DNA of 64,000 bases from Streptosporangiaceae bacterium NEAU-GS5 (GCA_017592665.1 JAGFNW010000002.1:310001-374000), one strand, 5' to 3'; shown: positions 39,601 to 47,753, counted from the first letter of the stretch. Numbers and translations: made by a program. Notes: generated by a model not told the origin, from the letters alone.

Positions 39601-39603
39601 GCC

Positions 39604-39705
39604 ATGGCCTTCAACCTGCGGGGCCGTAGCCTGCTCGAGGAGCTCGCCTTCACGCCGGCCGAGTTCAGGCACCTGATCGACCTGTCGGCGCAGCTGGGGG
39701 ACTGA
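39604..39705 (+). pseudogene. Remnant of ornithine carbamoyltransferase (N-terminal 33 codons)
   Basis: A 33-codon frame, MAFNLRGRSLLEELAFTPAE, then FRHLIDLSAQLGD and stop. This closely resembles the first residues of catabolic ornithine carbamoyltransferase (MAFNLRNR-x-FLK-x-LDFTP), the enzyme normally encoded between arcA and arcC. Everything after about residue 31 is gone and a stop follows at once; the TGA overlaps the ATG of arcC. It looks like a clean internal deletion that kept the arcC ribosome binding site (GGGGGA). Alternatively it is kept as a short translational-coupling leader. Confidence 0.85.
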
Positions 39706-40634
39706 TGCGCGTATTGGTCGGGCTCGGGGGCAACGCGCTGCTTCGGCGCGGGCAGCGGCCGGACGACGACGTCCAGCGGGAGAACGTGGAGATCGTGGCC
39801 GCGTCCCTGGCCGAGGTCGCGCGCGAGCACGAGCTGATCATCACGCATGGAAACGGCCCGCAGGTCGGCGTGCTGGCCCTGGAAACCGCCAACGACCCCA
39901 AGCTGACCAGGCCCTTTCCTTTCGACACGCTCGGCGCCATGACGCAGGGCATGATCGGCTACTGGCTGCAGCAGGCGCTGCAGAACGCGCTGCCGGGACG
40001 CCAGGTGCTGTCCATGGTCAACCAGACACTTGTGTCGGCCGTCGACCCTGCCTTCGACGATCCGACCAAGTTCGTCGGCGAGATCTACTCGGAGGACGAG
40101 GCCGAGAAGCTGGCCAAGGCCAACGACTGGACGGTCAAACCGGACGGCGAACACTGGCGGCGGGTCGTGCCCTCCCCCAAGCCGCAGCGGGTCGTCGAGA
40201 CGCGGCTGATCCGCATGCTGCTGAAGTCGGGCGTGGTCTGCGTCTGCGCGGGCGGCGGCGGGATCCCGGTCATCCGTAACGAGAAGGGCCGGCTGCAGGG
40301 CGTAGAGGCCGTCATCGACAAGGATCTGACCGGGTCGATCCTGGCCGAATCGCTGGAATGCGACGCGTTCCTCATCCTCACCGACGTGCCGCGGGTGATG
40401 CGGGGATTCGGCACGCCGAAACAGCAGGAGATCGGCCACACCACCCCGCACCAGCTGCGCGCCATCGACTTCCCGGCCGGGTCGATGGGCCCGAAGGTGG
40501 AGGCCGTCTGCCGGTTCGTCGAGACGACCGGCGACATGGCGGCCATCGGGAAGCTCGACCAGGCCATCGGCATCCTGCGCGGCGAGGCGGGCACCATCGT
40601 CACCCCCAGTGGGCACTGGCCGCTCGATGTGTAG
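39705..40634 (+). CDS. arcC: Carbamate kinase
   Basis: 309 residues, amino-acid-kinase fold. Makes ATP from carbamoyl phosphate and ADP, last step of the ADI pathway. Motifs: LVGLGGNALLRRGQ, ITHGNGPQVGVLALE, CAGGGGIPVIRNEKG, VEAVIDKDLTGSILAE and GSMGPKVEAVCRFV. ATG 39705 overlaps the stop of the OTC remnant (TGATG). Its substrate would normally come from the missing OTC, so it now depends on another ornithine carbamoyltransferase or another source of carbamoyl phosphate. Confidence 0.96.
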   Translation: MRVLVGLGGNALLRRGQRPDDDVQRENVEIVAASLAEVAREHELIITHGNGPQVGVLALETANDPKLTRPFPFDTLGAMTQGMIGYWLQQALQNALPGRQVLSMVNQTLVSAVDPAFDDPTKFVGEIYSEDEAEKLAKANDWTVKPDGEHWRRVVPSPKPQRVVETRLIRMLLKSGVVCVCAGGGGIPVIRNEKGRLQGVEAVIDKDLTGSILAESLECDAFLILTDVPRVMRGFGTPKQQEIGHTTPHQLRAIDFPAGSMGPKVEAVCRFVETTGDMAAIGKLDQAIGILRGEAGTIVTPSGHWPLDV

Positions 40635-42060
40635 CGCGAGGAGCGTGGGCGGGCAGATCTTCCGCACCAAACCGACGGAGGAGATCGTCGCCGAGGGCGG
40701 GCACGGCGAGGGCGGCGAGCTCAAGCGGACCATGGGGCTGACCCAGCTGACCATGTTCAGCGTCGGCGCCACCCTCGGCACCGGCATCTTCGTCATCCTC
40801 GGCTCGGCCGTCCCCATCGCCGGGCCGGCCGTGACCGTCGCCTTCGTCTTCGCCGCCATCACCGCCCTGTTCTCGGCGCTGTCGTATGCGGAACTGGCCG
40901 GCACCATCCCGGTCTCCGGGTCGTCGTACTCCTACGCGTACGCGACGCTCGGCGAGATCGTGGCCTGGGTCTGCGGCTGGTGCCTCATGCTCGAATACGC
41001 CGTGTCGGTCGCCGCGGTCTCGGTCGGCTGGGGACAGTACCTCAACGAGTTCTTCAAACAGGTCTTCGGCTTCACCATGCCGGCGTCGATCGCGTCGCCG
41101 CCGGGCGCGGGCGGCGTGTTCAACATCCCGGCCGTGGTCGTGGTCCTGTTCGCCGCGTTCCTGCTGCTCCGCGGGGCGTCGGAGAGCGCGACCGTCAACG
41201 TCGTCATGGTGTACATCAAGATCGCGGTGCTGGTGTTCTTCTGCGTCGTGGCGGCCACCGCGTTCAACCCGGACAACCTGTCGAACTTCGTTCCGTACGG
41301 CATCGCGGGGATCAACGCGGCCGCGGCGAAGGTGTTCTTCTCCTACATCGGCTTCGACGCGGCCTCCACCGCCGGCGAGGAGGCCACGAACCCCAGGCGC
41401 GACCTGCCGCTGGCCATCCTGCTGTCCCTGCTCATCGTCACCGTGATCTACGTCGCCGTCGCGCTCACCGCGACCGCCGCCATGCACTGGACCGAGTTCG
41501 GCGACAACTCCGAGGCCAGCCTCGCGATGGTCCTGGAGAGGGTCACGGGCGCGAGCTGGCCGAGCGCCCTGCTGTCGTTCGGCGCCATCGTGTCCATCGC
41601 CAGCGTCGTGCTGAGCGTCATGTACGGCCAGACCCGCATCCTGTTCGCCATGTCCCGTGACGGGCTGATCCCGCGGGCGTTCCAGAAGATCAGCGGCGAA
41701 CGGCAGGTGCCGGTGGCCAACACGCTGATCGTGGCGGCGTTCATCGCGCTGCTGGCCGCGTTCGTGCCGCTCGAACGGCTCACCGATCTGACGAGCATGG
41801 GCACGCTGTTCGCGTTCGGGCTGGTCGGCGTCGGCGTGATCGTGCTGCGCCAGAAGCGGCCCGACCTGCCCCGCTCGTTCCACACGCCGCTCTATCCGCT
41901 GACCCCCATCCTCGGCGTGCTCGGCTGCGGCTACCTGATCTTCTATTTGGGCACGGCCGCCCAGGTCACGTTCGTCGCCTGGACCGTGATCGGCCTCGTC
42001 GTCTACTTCCTGTACGGCTACCGCCGCTCCCGCCTCGCCCTGGAGAGCACGCCCCGATGA
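40627..42060 (+). CDS. Amino acid permease, APC family (cationic amino acid transporter-like)
   Basis: 477 residues, about 12-13 membrane helices. APC signature TLGTGIFVILGSAVPIAGPA in helix 1, later FFSYIGFDAASTAGEEATNPRRDLP, and MYGQTRILFAMSRDGLIP, all typical of the CAT (SLC7A1-like) subgroup. By position it likely takes up arginine and/or exchanges it for ornithine, replacing a classical arcD; this is inference. The start overlaps arcC by 8 bp; a GTG at 40645 is an alternative but GAGGAG is too close to it. Confidence 0.88.
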   Translation: MCSARSVGGQIFRTKPTEEIVAEGGHGEGGELKRTMGLTQLTMFSVGATLGTGIFVILGSAVPIAGPAVTVAFVFAAITALFSALSYAELAGTIPVSGSSYSYAYATLGEIVAWVCGWCLMLEYAVSVAAVSVGWGQYLNEFFKQVFGFTMPASIASPPGAGGVFNIPAVVVVLFAAFLLLRGASESATVNVVMVYIKIAVLVFFCVVAATAFNPDNLSNFVPYGIAGINAAAAKVFFSYIGFDAASTAGEEATNPRRDLPLAILLSLLIVTVIYVAVALTATAAMHWTEFGDNSEASLAMVLERVTGASWPSALLSFGAIVSIASVVLSVMYGQTRILFAMSRDGLIPRAFQKISGERQVPVANTLIVAAFIALLAAFVPLERLTDLTSMGTLFAFGLVGVGVIVLRQKRPDLPRSFHTPLYPLTPILGVLGCGYLIFYLGTAAQVTFVAWTVIGLVVYFLYGYRRSRLALESTPR

Positions 42061-42944
42061 AGATCACGCACATCCTCGTGGGATACCAGGCCGACCAGCG
42101 GGGCGACGACGCGCTGGTCCTCGCCGGCCTGCTGGCCCGCACCGGGGACATCCGGGTGACCATCGCCCACGTGATCCCATCCCCGCCGCAGCCGCCCGGG
42201 CCGACCAAGGTCGACCCCGAATGGCGGGCCTACCTGCTCGAACAGGCGGAGATAACGCTCCGCGCCGCGGCCGCACACCCCGCGCTCAGGGGCCTGCACC
42301 CCGCCTACACCACGGTCGCCCACCGCGGCAGCGGCCGCGGCCTGGACCAGCTGGCCGGAAAGATCGAGGCCGATCTGATCGTGATCGGGTCGGCTCCCGG
42401 CGGCGAAAGGGGCAAAATCGTCATCGGCAGCGCGGCCGACCAGCTGCTCCACCGCTCCCACGTGCCGGTGGCCGTCGTGCCCGCCTGCTACGCCGACCAG
42501 CATCCCACCGCGCTGGACCGGATCACCGTGGCCTACCGCAAGGAACCCGTGTCCGACGCCGCGGCCAAACTGGCCGCCTCGGCGGCCGCCTCCTTCGTGG
42601 TGCCGCTGCGCCTGCTCACCGTCATGCTCCACGGCCCCCGGCCCAGTCAGACCGAGGACCGGCTCATGGGACGCATCCGCGTCCAGTTGGAAAAGGACCT
42701 GGCCGCCGCCACCCGCGGCCCCCGCCGCCGCGCCGCCCTCGCCGACGTCACCGCCGAAGTCATCGAAGGCCACGACGCCGCCGAAGCCCTCGCCCAAACC
42801 ACCTGGCTCCCCGGCGAGCTCCTCATCTGCGGCTCGAGCCCCACCGGCCCCATCCGCCGCGTCTTCATCGGCGACATGTCGCTGAAAATCCTCCGCGCCG
42901 CCCCCTGCCCCGTCCTGATCCTCCCCCGCCCTCCCAAACAATGA
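42057..42944 (+). CDS. Universal stress protein, two UspA domains
   Basis: 295 residues with tandem Usp folds. Domain 1 (1-145) has VIGSAPGGERGKIVIGSAAD, the ATP-binding GxxG-type loop; domain 2 (155-295) has LICGSSPTGPIRRVFIGDMS ending CPVLILPR. ATG overlaps the permease stop by 4 bp (ATGA), so it belongs to the ADI operon. Usp proteins often accompany ADI and anaerobic-survival genes in actinobacteria. Confidence 0.88.
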   Translation: MKITHILVGYQADQRGDDALVLAGLLARTGDIRVTIAHVIPSPPQPPGPTKVDPEWRAYLLEQAEITLRAAAAHPALRGLHPAYTTVAHRGSGRGLDQLAGKIEADLIVIGSAPGGERGKIVIGSAADQLLHRSHVPVAVVPACYADQHPTALDRITVAYRKEPVSDAAAKLAASAAASFVVPLRLLTVMLHGPRPSQTEDRLMGRIRVQLEKDLAAATRGPRRRAALADVTAEVIEGHDAAEALAQTTWLPGELLICGSSPTGPIRRVFIGDMSLKILRAAPCPVLILPRPPKQ

Positions 42945-43109
42945 CCCCTCCCCACACCTGCCTTGAACGCCCCCAAAGCTGCTGCCCGGAGACACCTGCG
43001 AGACCACAAGCCACCTCACCCCAGCACCGCGCCCCAGCACCGCCACCCAGCACCCCAAGCCACCGCCGCGACCCAGCACCACGAAGCCACGCCCGCCCGC
43101 ACCGCCACC

Positions 43110-43343
43110 CAGCACCGCCACCCAGCACCGCCACCCAGCACCGCCACCCAGCACCGCCACCCAGCACCGCCACCCAGCACCGCCACCCAGCACCGCAAGC
43201 CAGCACCACGACCCAGCACCACGACCCAGCACCGCAAGCCAGCACCGCAAGCCAGCACCGCGACCCGGTGCCGCAAGCCAGCACCGCAAGCCAGCACCGC
43301 GACCCGGTGCCGCAAGCCAGCGCCACGAGCCGGTGCCGCGGTC
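43110..43343. repeat. 13-bp minisatellite, 18 units
   Basis: Eighteen consecutive 13-bp units. Six perfect CAGCACCGCCACC copies (43110-43187) are followed by variants (CAGCACCGCAAGC, CAGCACCACGACC, CAGCACCGCGACC, CGGTGCCGCAAGC). Within these a 39-bp three-unit block is repeated exactly (43240-43278 and 43279-43317), a higher-order repeat. Confidence 0.97.
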
Positions 43344-43423
43344 ACCCGCGTGCTCAGAGACCCCAGGACCCGCCAGCTCGGCAACCCGCCCGGCCCGCGC
43401 GGCCCGGGCGGCCACGAGAACGC

Positions 43424-43570
43424 GCCCACCCGCATCGCCCGGGACCGCAAAACCATGCCAGCCCGCACAACCCGGAATCACGACACCATGCCCGCCCGCA
43501 CAACCCGGAACCACGAAACGTGCCTGCCAGCATGGCCCGGAACAGCGAAAACGTGCCCGCCCGCCCGCGC
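43424..43570. repeat. Degenerate 33-bp tandem repeat
   Basis: Units starting CCATGCCAGCCCGCACAACC (43453), CCATGCCCGCCCGCACAACC (43486) and CGTGCCTGCCAGCATGGCCC (43519), plus decayed copies at each end. The first two are nearly identical. Confidence 0.85.
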
Positions 43571-43844
43571 GCTCTAGGGCCGCGAGACCGTGCAGGCCCG
43601 GTGGTGCGCGGCGGCGCGGCGTGTGAGGGGAGAGTGCCGGGGAGTTCTCAACGAGCCGGCTATTCGCCAGGTGATGGTGCAGATCGGCTCGCCCGCCAAC
43701 GCGAGACCGGCCAGACGCGACCAATCGAGAGGCTGGGCGCCAGGGGCGCAATTGGGCGGTCGAGGGTTGGCTGGGCCAGGGCAGGTCCGGCGGGGCGTTG
43801 GCTGGGCCGGGGGATGAGCGGCCGGGGCGTTGGTTGAGCGGGGG

Positions 43845-44555
43845 TTAGCCGGCCATGGGGAGGGCGGGCTGGGTGGGAACGCCGAGGGTGGATTCGATTT
43901 CAGTGACGAATCGGTCGGCTTCGGCGAGGAGTTCTTCGGCGTCGCGGGGGGTGACGACGCGGAGCATGCCGGCTTCGGCGGCGGCGCGCTTGGTGGCGCT
44001 GACGGCGAAGTAGGCGGCCCACTCGCCCAGGCGGGGCTCGACCTCGGGGAGCAGCTCCCAGGCGCTGCGGAGGCGACGGCGGCGGCCGTCGATGGGGCGG
44101 GGGCGTGCGGCCAGGAATGCGGCGGCGGCGCGGAGGGCCGCGAGGTGGGCGGAGACATAGCGATCCGCAGGCGTGGGCCCCAAGGGCGCCTCGGCGAGGC
44201 ACGCCCTGGCATCGGCGAGATGCGCCAGAACGCTCTGCGAGACCCGAGGGCGCGGCCGGTCAAAGCCCTGCTGATCGAAGGCCTGCCGGTCAGGGCCTTG
44301 CCCGTCAAAAGCCTGGCGATCGGAGACCTGGTGGTCAGGGCCTTGCCGGTCAAAGGCCTGGCCATATGAGACCTGGTGATCGAAGGCCTGGTGATCGGAA
44401 GTCCCGTGGTCAGGGCCCTGGTGATCGGAGGGCTGGTGATCGGAGGCCCGGTGGTCGGGGCCCTGGTGATCAAAGGGCTGGCGATTTGAGGCGTGGCGAT
44501 CGGGGGCCTCGTGCTCCTGCTCCCGGGGGTCTCCGGTCAGGTGCTGTCCAGTCAT
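43845..44555 (-). CDS. HEPN-domain protein (SAV_6107-like) with an N-terminal five-residue repeat tail
   Basis: 236 residues. Residues 19-103 are 17 consecutive five-residue units of consensus D-H/R-Q-x-x (DHQGP, DHRAS, DHQPS, DRQAF ...), predicted disordered and unlike canonical pentapeptide-repeat proteins. Residues about 110-230 are all-helical and match what I recall of the SAV_6107-type HEPN family (VLAHLADARACLAEAPLGPT, RYVSAHLAALRAAAAFLAAR, SAWELLPEVEPRLGEWAAYF). HEPN domains are often RNases or nucleotide-binding; the RNase Rx4-6H motif is not evident, so activity is open. ATG 44555 has GAGGAG at 7-nt spacing; the TTG at 44579 is inferior. Promoter with LexA-like boxes upstream. Confidence 0.75.
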   Translation of the reverse strand: MTGQHLTGDPREQEHEAPDRHASNRQPFDHQGPDHRASDHQPSDHQGPDHGTSDHQAFDHQVSYGQAFDRQGPDHQVSDRQAFDGQGPDRQAFDQQGFDRPRPRVSQSVLAHLADARACLAEAPLGPTPADRYVSAHLAALRAAAAFLAARPRPIDGRRRRLRSAWELLPEVEPRLGEWAAYFAVSATKRAAAEAGMLRVVTPRDAEELLAEADRFVTEIESTLGVPTQPALPMAG

Positions 44556-44728
44556 GCCCGTCTCCTCGAGTCGTGGCAACCGACGGTGTCGCCGACGAGG
44601 TCACACTTGCAGACCCCACCGACAATTCCGCCCCGGCGACCGGACGAGGAGCTTCCCCTCTCCCCGCCCGGCCGGGAGGCCTGTGGCCCGGGGTGAGAGC
44701 CAGGCCGCGAGTCCCGGCTCTCACTGCC

Positions 44729-44785
44729 TCGAACATAGTTTCGACCAAGGTCAAAGTCAAGCGAAAACGCCGAACACAGGTTCGA
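44729..44785 (-). promoter_or_regulatory. SOS-type promoter: two LexA-like boxes around a sigma-A promoter
   Basis: On the minus strand TTGACT (44760-44755), 17-bp spacer, TATGTT (44737-44732). Box 1, TCGAAC-ATAG-TTTCGA (44729-44744), covers the -10; box 2, CCGAAC-ACAG-GTTCGA (44770-44785), lies just upstream of the -35. Each has a single mismatch to TCGAAC-N4-GTTCGA, the Gram-positive/actinobacterial LexA consensus. The transcript would start near 44725 and lead into the HEPN gene with a leader of about 170 nt that begins with a 7-bp hairpin (44695-44722). Confidence 0.75.
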
Positions 44786-44836
44786 TCACGACCGGACTGG
44801 GAGAGCGGGCGCCGGGCTCGGGTTTCCGGTCCGGGC

Positions 44837-45673
44837 TTATCTCTTGAAATGGCCTCTGACGTGCACCGGAACGCCCGTGCCGAGCATGCCGGGGAGGATA
44901 CCGGCGACCGCCATCGGCAGCCGTACGCAGCCGTGCGAGGCGGGATAGAGCGGCACCGACAGCGCGCCGTGCAGCGCGATGCCGCCGTTGAAGAAGATCG
45001 GGTTGTACAGCTGGCCCAGATAGGACCTGTGCCAGCCGCTCACCCGCCACGAGGTCTTGAAGTCGCCGGTCGGCGTGACGGCCCCGCCGGAGAAGCGCTG
45101 GCGCTTGCCGTTCCACACGGCGTACTCCACGTACGGAATGCCGCTCCCGGACGAGATGTGGCTGATCAGCTTCACCGAGCCGGAGACGTAGTAGACCATG
45201 ATCTGCCGGGTCAGGTTGATCTCGACCCGGGTCGCGGCGCCGCCGGGCACCAGGACCTTCGGCGCCTTCGGGTTCTCCAGCGCGTTCCAGGTCTTGGCGG
45301 CCACGGTGCTGGTCGGCCTGATGCCCTGGACCTTCTGGAAGGCCCACACCGCCGCCTGCGTGCTACCGCCGTAGCGGCCGTCGATCTTGCCGGGCACGTA
45401 GCCGAGCGCGCGCAGCCGCGTCTGCAGTTCCTTGACCGCAGCGCCGCGCATGCCGGGCTTCAACGTCTTGTGGGGCGCGTGGAAAGCTGCCGCGCGAACC
45501 GACGCCGCCGAGCGGACCGACGCCGCCGCGCCAACTGATGTGTGAACCGATGCGCTCACTTGTGTCGAAGCGCCGGTACGCGTGCTCGCCGACGCGCCTT
45601 GGGCGGCCGTGCCCGCCGTCGTGAATCCGACCGTGAGCAGCGCCGCTATGGCCAGCTGCCGCCTAACCCCCAT
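44837..45673 (-). CDS. L,D-transpeptidase with peptidoglycan-binding domain
   Basis: 278 residues. Sec signal peptide (GVRRQLAIAALLTVGFTTAG), an Ala/Ser-rich linker (about 30-65), a PG_binding_1 domain (GMRGAAVKELQTRLRALGYV, about 75-130) and a C-terminal YkuD domain with the catalytic motif SHGCVRLPM and upstream His in GIALHGALS. Cross-links peptidoglycan (3-3 links) or attaches proteins to it, outside the membrane. ATG 45673 has GAGGGG 9 nt upstream. The YkuD gene lies close to the conserved cell-wall/division neighbourhood (metF, polyprenyl synthase, pknL). Confidence 0.93.
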   Translation of the reverse strand: MGVRRQLAIAALLTVGFTTAGTAAQGASASTRTGASTQVSASVHTSVGAAASVRSAASVRAAAFHAPHKTLKPGMRGAAVKELQTRLRALGYVPGKIDGRYGGSTQAAVWAFQKVQGIRPTSTVAAKTWNALENPKAPKVLVPGGAATRVEINLTRQIMVYYVSGSVKLISHISSGSGIPYVEYAVWNGKRQRFSGGAVTPTGDFKTSWRVSGWHRSYLGQLYNPIFFNGGIALHGALSVPLYPASHGCVRLPMAVAGILPGMLGTGVPVHVRGHFKR

Positions 45674-45739
45674 CCGAACCAACCCCTCGGGACATTCACT
45701 CTCAAGCGTGGGTCAAAGGACCATAACGTACGGGGCGTC

Positions 45740-45757
45740 TGGTCCGGGCGTGGACCA
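45740..45757. promoter_or_regulatory. Inverted repeat between divergent ldt and ybaK-like genes
   Basis: TGGTCC-GGGCGT-GGACCA, 6-bp perfect arms, with TTGGTCACCAA 13 bp further on. It is a possible operator for either divergent gene; nothing more can be said. Confidence 0.3.
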
Positions 45758-45809
45758 TGTGACGCTTTATTGGTCACCAAGTTCCCGCCAACCCTTTTAG
45801 AGTGATCCA

Positions 45810-46286
45810 GTGCCTGAAAAGTTGCATCCGAACGCTCAGCGCGTGGCCGACGCCCTGCTCGAACACGGCCTGACCGCACAGGTGGTCGTGCTCGAGGACC
45901 CCGCTCCGACCGCGGCCACGGCCGCGGCACAGGTGGGCTGCGAGGTCGGCGCGATCGCCAACAGCCTGATATTCGACGCCGACGGCGCTCCCCTGCTGGT
46001 GCTCACCAGCGGCGCGCACCGCGTCGACACCGCCGCGGTGGCCCGCCTGATCGGCGCGGAGAAGGTGCGACGCGCCACCCCCGAGTTCGTACGCGAGCAC
46101 ACGGGCTATCCGATCGGCGGGGTGGCTCCCGTCGGGCATCCGGCGCCCGTCCGCACGCTGGTCGACAAGTGGCTCGACGGCCACGAGCAGGTGTGGGCGG
46201 CCGCCGGGCACCCGCACATGGTCTTCCCCACTACCTACGCCGAGTTGCTGCGCATGACCGGTGGCACGGCGGCCGACGTCGGGTAG
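45810..46286 (+). CDS. YbaK/EbsC-family aminoacyl-tRNA deacylase
   Basis: 158 residues, the YbaK/ProX fold that hydrolyses misacylated tRNAs (often Cys-tRNA(Pro)). Family features: ALLEHGLTAQVVVLEDPAPT, VGAIANSLIFDADGAPLLVL with the conserved K/N-type position as Asn, and GYPIGGVAPVGH. The lack of the YbaK catalytic Lys at VGAIANSL suggests the broader YeaK/EbsC-like subgroup. GTG 45810 with TAGAGT 6 nt upstream: leaderless. Confidence 0.88.
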   Translation: MPEKLHPNAQRVADALLEHGLTAQVVVLEDPAPTAATAAAQVGCEVGAIANSLIFDADGAPLLVLTSGAHRVDTAAVARLIGAEKVRRATPEFVREHTGYPIGGVAPVGHPAPVRTLVDKWLDGHEQVWAAAGHPHMVFPTTYAELLRMTGGTAADVG

Positions 46287-46296
46287 TGTGCGCAAA

Positions 46297-46857
46297 GTGA
46301 TCGAGACGCGACGGACCGGTCCCGAGGAGTTCGTCGAGAACCTCGAAACGGTTCTGGACATCTACACCGCCGCCATGCGCCCCCCGCACGATCAGCTCTC
46401 GGGGCGGCTGGCGATCATGCGCAACCACGCGTCATATCCAGGGTTTCTGTGCATCTTCGCCCTCGACGTGGAGACTCCGAACGCGCCGCTGATCGCGGGT
46501 TTCGCGTACGGTTTCCACGGTACGCCCGGCCAGTGGTGGCATGACGTGGTCCGGCGGTCGTTGCAGGATCGGGCCGGCCCACGGGTCGCGGAAGACTGGT
46601 TCGGCGATGCACTCGAACTCGCCGAGATCCACGTGCACCCCAACTATCAGAGCAAGGGCGTCGGCCGCCGGATGATCCACGAGATCTGCGCCGGTCGCCA
46701 CGAACGCACCGCCGTGCTGTCGACCCACGACGAACCCACCGCGGCGCGCCACCTTTATCGGGCGGTCGGATTCATGGACCTGATGACCGGCTTCGTGTTT
46801 CCCGGCGGCTACGAGAACTACGCGATCGCCGGGGCCCGGCTGCCGCTGTCCACCTGA
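46297..46857 (+). CDS. GNAT-family N-acetyltransferase
   Basis: 186 residues. Acetyl-CoA-binding motif A is clear: ELAEIHVHPNYQSKGVGRRMIHEI, with Q-x-x-G-x-G in QSKGVG; motif B LSTHDEPTAARHLYRAVGFM. Start GTG 46297 lies 7 nt after TAGTGT (leaderless); GTG 46288 is an alternative three codons upstream. Target unknown. Its 3' end overlaps the convergent metF by 40 bp. Confidence 0.88.
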   Translation: MIETRRTGPEEFVENLETVLDIYTAAMRPPHDQLSGRLAIMRNHASYPGFLCIFALDVETPNAPLIAGFAYGFHGTPGQWWHDVVRRSLQDRAGPRVAEDWFGDALELAEIHVHPNYQSKGVGRRMIHEICAGRHERTAVLSTHDEPTAARHLYRAVGFMDLMTGFVFPGGYENYAIAGARLPLST

Positions 46858-47753
46858 AGCGCCTGGAACACCTCGCGCGTCGCGCTCGACCGGTTGAAGG
46901 TGATGAAGTGGATGCCGGGCGCGCCCTCGTCGAGGAGCGTCTGGCACAGCTCGGCCGCGTGCTCGATGCCGAGCCGGCGCACGGCCACCGGGTCGTCGGC
47001 GACCGCCTCGAAGCGCGCCGCCACGTCGGCCGGGAAGGGCGCGCCTGACAGCTGCTCCGAACGGGCGATCGTGGAGATCTGGGTCACCGGCATGATGCCC
47101 GGGATGATCGGCGTGTCGCACCCGGCGGCGGCCACGCGATCACGCAACCGCAGGTAGTCGTCGGCGCGGAAGAACATCTGGGTGATCGCGTAGTCGGCGC
47201 CCGCCCGACATTTCTGGACGAAATACTCCGTGTCTGACTCGACCGTGGTCGATCTCGGATGCTTGTACGGGAACGCGGCCACGCCCACGCAGAACTCGCC
47301 CGACTGGCGAATCAGCCGGACCAGATCCTCGGCGTAGAGCACCCCGTCGGGGTGGCGGACCCACTCGCCCATCGGGTCGCCCGGCGGGTCGCCGCGGACG
47401 GCGAGGATGTTGCGCACGCCCGCGTCGGCGAACCGGCCGACCAGGTGGCGCAGCTCGCGGATCGAGTGGTTGACCGCGGTGAAATGGGCGACCGGGGTCA
47501 GCGTGGTCTCGTGCGCGATCCGCTCGACAACGTCGACGGTGCGGTCGCGGAAGGTGCCGCCCGCGCCATAGGTCACCGAGACGAACGTGGGGCGGAGCGA
47601 TTCCAGCTCCCGGATGGCCCGCCACAGCTGGCGCTCCATCTCTTCGGTCTTCGGCGGGAAGAACTCGAACGAGAACGAACGCTCCCCTACGGCCAGCAAC
47701 TCGCGCACGGTCGGCACGCGATCGGGACGTCGGGACGGGAGACCGAGAGCCAT
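46818..47753 (-). CDS. metF: 5,10-methylenetetrahydrofolate reductase
   Basis: 311 residues, FAD TIM barrel producing 5-methyl-THF for methionine synthesis. Catalytic Glu in FSFEFFPPKTEEM; further motifs FVSVTYGAGGTFRD, ILAVRGDPPGDP, ITQMFFRADDYLR and PGIMPVTQ. In M. tuberculosis the corresponding gene (Rv2172c) also neighbours a polyprenyl synthase. Divergent from that gene here. Confidence 0.95.
   Translation of the reverse strand: MALGLPSRRPDRVPTVRELLAVGERSFSFEFFPPKTEEMERQLWRAIRELESLRPTFVSVTYGAGGTFRDRTVDVVERIAHETTLTPVAHFTAVNHSIRELRHLVGRFADAGVRNILAVRGDPPGDPMGEWVRHPDGVLYAEDLVRLIRQSGEFCVGVAAFPYKHPRSTTVESDTEYFVQKCRAGADYAITQMFFRADDYLRLRDRVAAAGCDTPIIPGIMPVTQISTIARSEQLSGAPFPADVAARFEAVADDPVAVRRLGIEHAAELCQTLLDEGAPGIHFITFNRSSATREVFQALQVDSGSRAPAIA

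Larger units (their letters stand above)
42945..43844. other. 900-bp gene-free gap filled with tandem repeats
   Basis: Between the convergent Usp and HEPN genes. It holds a 13-bp array (43110-43343, with decayed copies from about 43015) and a degenerate 33-bp array (about 43424-43570); 43580-43844 is G-rich with no pattern I can name. ORFs through the region in all frames have no ribosome binding site and follow the repeats, so I call no gene. Confidence 0.75.

Noticed and set aside
43015..43343. Possible CRISPR array
   Set aside because: Units are contiguous 13-bp repeats without spacers, and no cas gene is present.
43580..43844. Possible small gene between the repeats and the HEPN gene
   Set aside because: Open frames exist on both strands but none has an RBS or protein-like composition; it looks like 3' flanking G-rich DNA.
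44470..44760. Minus-strand ORF starting within the SOS-type promoter
   Set aside because: It begins on the -35/-10 sequence, overlaps the HEPN gene in another frame and has no recognisable features. A leader peptide from the ATG at 44736 cannot be fully excluded.
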